A stretch of 9,877 bases of DNA from Crocinitomicaceae bacterium (lineage in GTDB: Bacteria; Bacteroidota; Bacteroidia; Flavobacteriales_D; Crocinitomicaceae), in contig JAURNA010000232.1 of the NCBI GenBank assembly GCA_030830385.1, positions 1-9,877 on the forward strand, given 5' to 3'. The notes under the pieces are model-generated. The model did no database searches and had not been told where the DNA came from. It was given only the letters and a program-made list of their open reading frames with translations. Below, one piece after another: positions 6,441 through 9,877 of the stretch. Position numbers and translations under genes: made by a program. Within the stretch, counting starts at the first letter, position 1, and each line of letters starts with the position of its first letter.

Positions 6441-6974
6441 TTATACTTTCATTCCCTTCACCACACGGTCTTTGCGCTTGGTTTTCTGCAATTTCTTCTT
6501 TACGACCTGAATGTACGCCGTACCGCTTGAGCTGGTCGCGAAGTAGGTGTTATTTCCATACTCGACCTTTCCACCTTCGTTTGTGGTCCAATCTGCAAGG
6601 AGGTAGTATTTTCCCGAAGACTGTCCCTGGCGCTGCCCGAATGAAATTGTATGGCCTACACCTGACTCAAAGCGAACCACAATATTTCCGTCTTCGTCAA
6701 ATTCTTCAAATACACACTTCGTCCATTGGGGTATGATGATACGATCCTGTGTCTTGTTCGAACTGGATACCAAAGCACCGTCAGAAGTTGTTCCGGAATT
6801 GCCGGACTCCTTGCTGCGCTGAAGAATGATGGTTCCTGATGTGTAGAACTGAACTTTTGCCATGGCCTTGTCATTGTCCAAACCAAACTCATCGCGGATG
6901 TCGTTGGTATAAGGAACTTTTGTGCCGCAACTGGCGAGTAAAACTCCTGCGAAGATCATCAATGCATACTTCAT
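6441..6974 (-). CDS. Small lipoprotein, unknown function
   Basis: I do not recognise this 177-aa product. It begins with a type II signal peptide: MKYALMIFAGVLLASC with lipobox LASC and acylated Cys16, so it should be a lipoprotein anchored in the inner or outer membrane. The mature protein starts GTKVPYTNDIRDEFGLD, followed by beta-rich segments (MAKVQFYTSGTIILQR, VVRFESGVGHTISFG, KYYLLADWT, AYIQVVKKK), a Ser/Gly/Thr-rich loop (about 55-75) and a very basic C-terminus (159-177, rich in Lys/Arg). ATG 6974 is preferred to 7028 because it places the signal peptide at the N-terminus and follows a perfect TAnnTTTG box. It diverges from the metallo-hydrolase gene. The basic tail might bind an acidic surface, which is only a guess. 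Confidence 0.85.
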   Translation of the reverse strand: MKYALMIFAGVLLASCGTKVPYTNDIRDEFGLDNDKAMAKVQFYTSGTIILQRSKESGNSGTTSDGALVSSSNKTQDRIIIPQWTKCVFEEFDEDGNIVVRFESGVGHTISFGQRQGQSSGKYYLLADWTTNEGGKVEYGNNTYFATSSSGTAYIQVVKKKLQKTKRKDRVVKGMKV

Positions 6975-6989
6975 GGTTAAATTTTTTAT

Positions 6990-7015
6990 CAAAGATAACG
7001 ATTGATGGACTTCAA
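6990..7015 (-). promoter_or_regulatory. Candidate promoter for the lipoprotein gene
   Basis: The minus strand carries TATCTTTG (6997-6990), an exact match to TAnnTTTG, with TTTTTG ending at 7013 and 15 nt between the two elements, shorter than usual. The ATG is 15 nt further downstream, so the message would have a short leader. It faces away from the metallo-hydrolase promoter at 7032-7058. Confidence 0.55.
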
Positions 7016-7031
7016 AAACGATGCCCAAGTG

Positions 7032-7058
7032 TTGAAATACAAAATACTCCTAATTTTG
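7032..7058 (+). promoter_or_regulatory. Candidate promoter for the metallo-hydrolase gene
   Basis: TAATTTTG (7051-7058) matches TAnnTTTG exactly, with TTG at 7032-7034, 16 nt upstream. It ends 17 nt before ATG 7076, which supports that start over the long upstream open frame from 6839. Confidence 0.55.
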
Positions 7059-7075
7059 CTCAAAAATCAGATTCA

Positions 7076-7720
7076 ATGCCCACAACAATTAAGGTCTTCA
7101 CGTTCAATGGTTTTCAGGAAAACACCATCGTTGTCAGCGAAGGGAACTCAGCCGTAATTTTCGACCCGGGTTGTTCGAATCGGCAGGAAGAAAATGCGCT
7201 GGCACAGTATCTCATCGAAAACCATTTGACGCTTGAGGCGGTTTGGTTGACGCACGCTCACCTGGATCACGTATTTGGGTTGGATCACGTGGTTCGCACC
7301 TATCAGGTTCCGGTATATCTGCATGAAGATGATATCGTGACGTTGAAACACGGTCCGGCTGCCGCGCAACTGTATGGTATTCCCGGTTTTATTCCTCCAC
7401 CTGAGCCCACGGATATTCTCAAAGGAGGCGAGACAATGAAAATCGGTGAAGCGAGTTTCAAGGTCTTGTTTACACCCGGTCATGCTCCCGGACACGTTGT
7501 CTACTACAACAAGGAAGAGGGCTATGCGATCAATGGTGATGTGTTATTCGCAGGCAGTTTCGGGCGGTACGATTTGCCGGGAGGAAATCTGGAAGCACTG
7601 AAACATTCCATCATTGATACAATGTTCAACCTACCCGAAGATACAGTAGTACTTTGTGGTCACGGTCCCGAAACCACCATTGGACGGGAAAAGCATACGA
7701 ACCCGATTTTGATGTACTGA
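7076..7720 (+). CDS. Metallo-beta-lactamase-fold hydrolase, YcbL/glyoxalase II type
   Basis: The 214-aa product is probably a cytoplasmic thioester hydrolase of the small YcbL-like group, related to hydroxyacylglutathione hydrolase. The binuclear metal site is complete: THAHLDH (His60, His62, Asp64, His65), TPGHAPGH (His136), NGDVLFAGSFGRYDLPGG with Asp155, and CGHGPETTIG with His196. GREKHTNP near the C-terminus is also typical. It lacks the extra C-terminal helical domain of full glyoxalase II, and its length matches YcbL (about 215 aa). The frame is open back to 6839, but that part runs over the divergent lipoprotein gene; ATG 7076 gives the family N-terminus and follows a good promoter. 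Its real substrate may be another thioester, since many Bacteroidota lack glutathione. Confidence 0.9.
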   Translation: MPTTIKVFTFNGFQENTIVVSEGNSAVIFDPGCSNRQEENALAQYLIENHLTLEAVWLTHAHLDHVFGLDHVVRTYQVPVYLHEDDIVTLKHGPAAAQLYGIPGFIPPPEPTDILKGGETMKIGEASFKVLFTPGHAPGHVVYYNKEEGYAINGDVLFAGSFGRYDLPGGNLEALKHSIIDTMFNLPEDTVVLCGHGPETTIGREKHTNPILMY

Positions 7721-7885
7721 GTTAAATACCTTGTATCAATGAGGCACTGCGAGTGATTCGCACAGTGGATTGTGTCGGAAAAAGAACCACTCACAACTGC
7801 GTCGGCAAGCTATGCTCGATATACCGACTGGTGCAGACACTCGAATTGAAGGTTGCACAACGTCCCATTTCCAACTTCCAATCAC
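7721..7885. other. Intergenic gap with overlapping short inverted repeats, no gene recognised
   Basis: The gap between the metallo-hydrolase and the glycosyltransferase has no credible reading frame. It holds several short inverted pairs: CACTG (7745-7749) with CAGTG (7763-7767), AGTGG (7764-7768) with CCACT (7787-7791), TTGTG (7770-7774) with CACAA (7792-7796), and GTCGG (7801-7805) with CCGAC (7824-7828). Some cross one another, so they cannot all form at once. None is followed by a T run, so I do not call a terminator. A structured RNA or regulatory region is possible; chance is equally possible. Confidence 0.3.
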
Positions 7886-7893
7886 TATCTTCG
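7886..7893 (+). promoter_or_regulatory. Candidate -7 element for the glycosyltransferase (near-leaderless)
   Basis: TATCTTCG matches TAnnTTTG at 7 of 8 positions and ends 4 nt before ATG 7898, so transcription should start at or next to the start codon. No TTG is seen at the usual distance upstream. Confidence 0.4.
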
Positions 7894-7897
7894 CTCC

Positions 7898-9034
7898 ATG
7901 CGCATCGCGATCAATACCCGATTCCTGCTTTCCCGTAAAATGGAAGGATTTGGATGGTACACGTACGAGATTGTCAAGCGTCTGGTGAACAATCATCCGG
8001 AGCATGAATTCATCTTCTTTTTTGACCGCGCATACGACGAAAAGTTCATTTTTGCCGACAACGTTACTCCGGTGGTCTTGAGTCCGCAGGCGAGGCACCC
8101 CGTTCTCTTTCGAATCTGGTTCAATCGATCCGTTACCAAAGCACTTAAAAAGCACAAAGCCGACCTGTTTTTCTCTCCGGACGGCTTTCTTTCGTTGAAA
8201 ACCGATGTCCCGCAGGTGTGTACAATTCACGACATCAACTTTGAGCATCATCCGGAAGATCTTCCGAAAGGAGCCCGTAACTATTTGAGAACATACTTTC
8301 CTCAATTCGCGCAAAAGGCCGCTCATATTATGACCGTTTCGGACTATTCGAAACAGGACATTGTCACCACCTATGCCATTTCACCGGATAAAATTACTAC
8401 CGCATGGAACGGCGCATCCGATGCTTTTCAGCCCCTGAATGAATTCGAAAAGAAGGCGACGGAGGAACAATTTGCCAACGGACGTCCCTATATTCTGTTC
8501 GTCGGTGCACTTCACCCGCGAAAAAACCTGAGGCGATTGCTCCCTGCGTTTGAAAAGTTGCACGAGCGGGGAATATCGACATACGACCTGGTAATCGCCG
8601 GAGAAGCACTTTGGAAAAATATACCCCCCGACATTCAACCTTCTGAATCGATTCGAAAACACGTTCATTTTACCGGGCATCTGAGCCTTGAAGATCTGAC
8701 CAAAGTGATGGGAAGTGCATCGTTGCTTGCGTTTGTGCCGTATTTCGAGGGGTTTGGTATTCCGCTGGTGGAAGCCATGCGATGCGGAACCCCAATTGTT
8801 TGCGGTGATCGAACTTCGCTTCCGGAAGTAGTCGGAGATGCCGCCATTTTGTGCGATCCTTTTTCAGTTGACGATATTTCTGCTAAATTGGAACAGGTTC
8901 TTTCCCATCCCGAATTGCAGGCTTCGTTAAAGAAGAAAGGACTTGAACGAAGTACATTGTTCTCCTGGAATAAAGCGGCAGAAACGATTTGGAAAGTATT
9001 CGAATCAACCATTCAGAAAAAAGCCAATCCATGA
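7898..9034 (+). CDS. GT4-family glycosyltransferase
   Basis: The 378-aa product is a GT-B fold, retaining glycosyltransferase that transfers a sugar from a nucleotide donor, most likely for a surface polysaccharide, lipopolysaccharide or glycoprotein glycan, at the cytoplasmic face. The N domain starts MRIAINTRFLL, and GFGWYTYEIV (17-26) corresponds to the common GIGRYTYEL motif. CTIHDINFEHHP (108-119) and TVSDYSKQDI (146-155) follow. The donor-binding C domain has FVGALHPRKN (201-210, basic Arg208/Lys209) and the EX7E motif in FEGFGIPLVEAM (Glu284, Glu292), then GTPIVCGDRTSLPEVVGDAA (297-316). ATG 7898 is chosen over 7853 because of these N-terminal features and the promoter box just upstream. 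Its stop overlaps the next start as ATGA. Donor and acceptor cannot be told from the sequence. Confidence 0.94.
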   Translation: MRIAINTRFLLSRKMEGFGWYTYEIVKRLVNNHPEHEFIFFFDRAYDEKFIFADNVTPVVLSPQARHPVLFRIWFNRSVTKALKKHKADLFFSPDGFLSLKTDVPQVCTIHDINFEHHPEDLPKGARNYLRTYFPQFAQKAAHIMTVSDYSKQDIVTTYAISPDKITTAWNGASDAFQPLNEFEKKATEEQFANGRPYILFVGALHPRKNLRRLLPAFEKLHERGISTYDLVIAGEALWKNIPPDIQPSESIRKHVHFTGHLSLEDLTKVMGSASLLAFVPYFEGFGIPLVEAMRCGTPIVCGDRTSLPEVVGDAAILCDPFSVDDISAKLEQVLSHPELQASLKKKGLERSTLFSWNKAAETIWKVFESTIQKKANP

Positions 9035-9877
9035 AATTGTTGCATTTCCCGGGCCTGATTTTCGTCCTGTTCGCATGCGGTTCACCGAAGATTGAAATCG
9101 CGAATATCCAAGCCATTCACATCGATTACAACGGGAGTCAAAATGTAAATTACGGATCGCATTTCGCGGCCAGTGTGATCGCTACGATGATCGACGGGAA
9201 ACAAGTTGACATCACCGGACATTCGTATTTAACGGTGACCAGTTCTTCGCTGGATTTTGTTTCGGATGAGGAAGCCGTGGTACTCGGTCATCCCAAAACT
9301 TTCGAAGATCATTCGATCGTGGCAACACTTACCATGGATGACCGAAAGGAGTCGTTTACCACCACGGACAGCATTCCTTTGAATTTCCATGGGCCGATAC
9401 GCGTCGTGGCTCCCGGACGCGACGGTGAACATGGCGAAGACGGAGAAAACGGCGGAAGACGTATTATTGGAAGAGACGGTAGAGATGGTGAGCGCGGTCA
9501 GGATGGGGAAAACGGTCAATCCGGTGGGAATTACACGGCTCATGTCTGGCGAGATAGCAACGAGATGCGGATGTACATTGTAAACGATGGCAATGGCGAA
9601 ATTTGGAAGTACAAAAGCACCAATGGAACTGAAATCATCGTTCAACTTCACGGCGGAGACGGCGGGAATGGAGGCGATGGTGGTGATGGAGGAAATGGTA
9701 AAGATGGAGTCATTACAGAGAAGAAAAACAAGAGTCCCGGCGATGGTGGAAATGGTGGGGATGGTGGAAACGCAGGATCAGGAGGTGACGGTGGATCACT
9801 CCTCGTCTTCATTCAATCGAATGATTCAGAAACGGTGAGCGTTGAATTGCGAAATACAGGTGGCATGGCTGGAAAAC
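9031..9877 (+). CDS. Collagen-like / polyglycine lipoprotein (3' truncated by window edge)
   Basis: Translation from ATG 9031 gives 282 residues before the window ends, with no stop. The N-terminus MKLLHFPGLIFVLFAC is a lipoprotein signal with lipobox LFAC (Cys16), so the protein should be acylated and exported to the cell envelope. Residues about 20-125 look like a beta-sandwich-like domain. Then come Gly-X-Y blocks: 129-143 (GRDGEHGEDGENGG), 147-167 (GRDGRDGERGQDGENGQSGG), a 40-residue non-repeat insert, 208-226 (GGDGGNGGDGGDGGNGKDG) and 237-256 (GDGGNGGDGGNAGSGGDGG). The first two blocks are collagen-like, charged and without proline; the later ones are GGX repeats like polyglycine-II bundles. 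The start overlaps the glycosyltransferase stop, so the two are translationally coupled. The function is unknown; surface display or adhesion is a guess. RTX calcium repeats do not fit because no hydrophobic ninth-position pattern is seen. Confidence 0.88.
   Translation, partial: MKLLHFPGLIFVLFACGSPKIEIANIQAIHIDYNGSQNVNYGSHFAASVIATMIDGKQVDITGHSYLTVTSSSLDFVSDEEAVVLGHPKTFEDHSIVATLTMDDRKESFTTTDSIPLNFHGPIRVVAPGRDGEHGEDGENGGRRIIGRDGRDGERGQDGENGQSGGNYTAHVWRDSNEMRMYIVNDGNGEIWKYKSTNGTEIIVQLHGGDGGNGGDGGDGGNGKDGVITEKKNKSPGDGGNGGDGGNAGSGGDGGSLLVFIQSNDSETVSVELRNTGGMAGK
9415..9798 (+). repeat. Gly-X-Y coding repeats in the lipoprotein
   Basis: The four glycine-triplet blocks lie at 9415-9459, 9469-9531, 9652-9708 and 9739-9798. 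The DNA is a degenerate 9-bp-like pattern (GGN GGN GAY/AAY) with varied glycine codons, so the repetition is conserved at protein rather than exact DNA level. This argues against very recent slippage. The blocks also create spurious long frames in the other reading frames. Confidence 0.85.

Noticed and set aside
6839..7075. Upstream extension of the metallo-hydrolase frame
   Set aside because: It runs antisense over the lipoprotein gene and both divergent promoters, and the resulting 79 residues do not fit the family.
7745..7791. Possible terminator after the metallo-hydrolase
   Set aside because: The stems are only 5 bp with long loops and no T run follows on the plus strand.
7736..8326. 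Minus-strand 196-codon open frame opposite the start of the glycosyltransferase
   Set aside because: It is antisense to a clearly conserved GT4 coding region, has no recognisable domain and no promoter box; it is a shadow frame.
9229..9651. Minus-strand 140-codon frame opposite the collagen-like lipoprotein
   Set aside because: It arises because glycine-rich codons leave few stops on the opposite strand. The plus frame has a signal peptide, lipobox and coupled start.
9652..9798. RTX calcium-binding repeats in the lipoprotein
   Set aside because: The GGxGxDxUx nonapeptide with a hydrophobic position is absent; the pattern is simple GGD/GGN triplets.
1..9877. CRISPR array, defence cluster or insertion sequence
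   Set aside because: No regularly spaced direct repeats, no cas or transposase motifs and no terminal inverted repeats were seen; only the recombinase fragment hints at mobility.

Overview
The window looks like the chromosome of a member of the Bacteroidota, probably Flavobacteriales-like. The evidence is promoters of the TAnnTTTG type, almost no Shine-Dalgarno sequences, tightly packed operons, and typical gene content (type I asparaginase next to TatD, PPK1, small lipoproteins, an outer-membrane barrel protein). The taxon is an inference from style and content; no phylogenetic marker is present.

Left edge (1-480): the 3' end of a serine-type site-specific recombinase gene enters from outside and runs directly into the 3' end of a tRNA-Ser(GGA) gene on the opposite strand. 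Its reading frame crosses the tRNA terminator hairpin and the T arm and stops inside the tRNA. This arrangement suggests that a mobile element lying to the left is inserted at, or abuts, the tRNA.

Minus-strand operon (4028 down to 478): galE, a secreted beta-barrel-like protein, tatD and ansA are joined by an ATGA overlap and gaps of 2 and 1 nt. tRNA-Ser follows about 50 nt downstream, and its hairpin is the first convincing terminator after galE.

Middle (4066-6318): a small single-pass membrane protein diverges from galE, and its 3' end overlaps the end of ppk (polyphosphate kinase 1) on the opposite strand.

Right part (6441-9877): a minus-strand lipoprotein of unknown function diverges from a plus-strand metallo-beta-lactamase-fold hydrolase of the YcbL/glyoxalase II type. 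A 177-bp gap follows. Then come a GT4 glycosyltransferase and, overlapping it by ATGA, a lipoprotein with collagen-like or polyglycine Gly-X-Y blocks that runs off the right edge.

Most genes are housekeeping. The parts most worth a second look are the recombinase/tRNA junction, the truncated collagen-like lipoprotein coupled to a glycosyltransferase, the small membrane gene overprinted on ppk, and a recurring promoter layout that predicts leaderless mRNAs. I saw no defence system, CRISPR array or complete mobile element. No gene-free stretch exceeds 300 bases.
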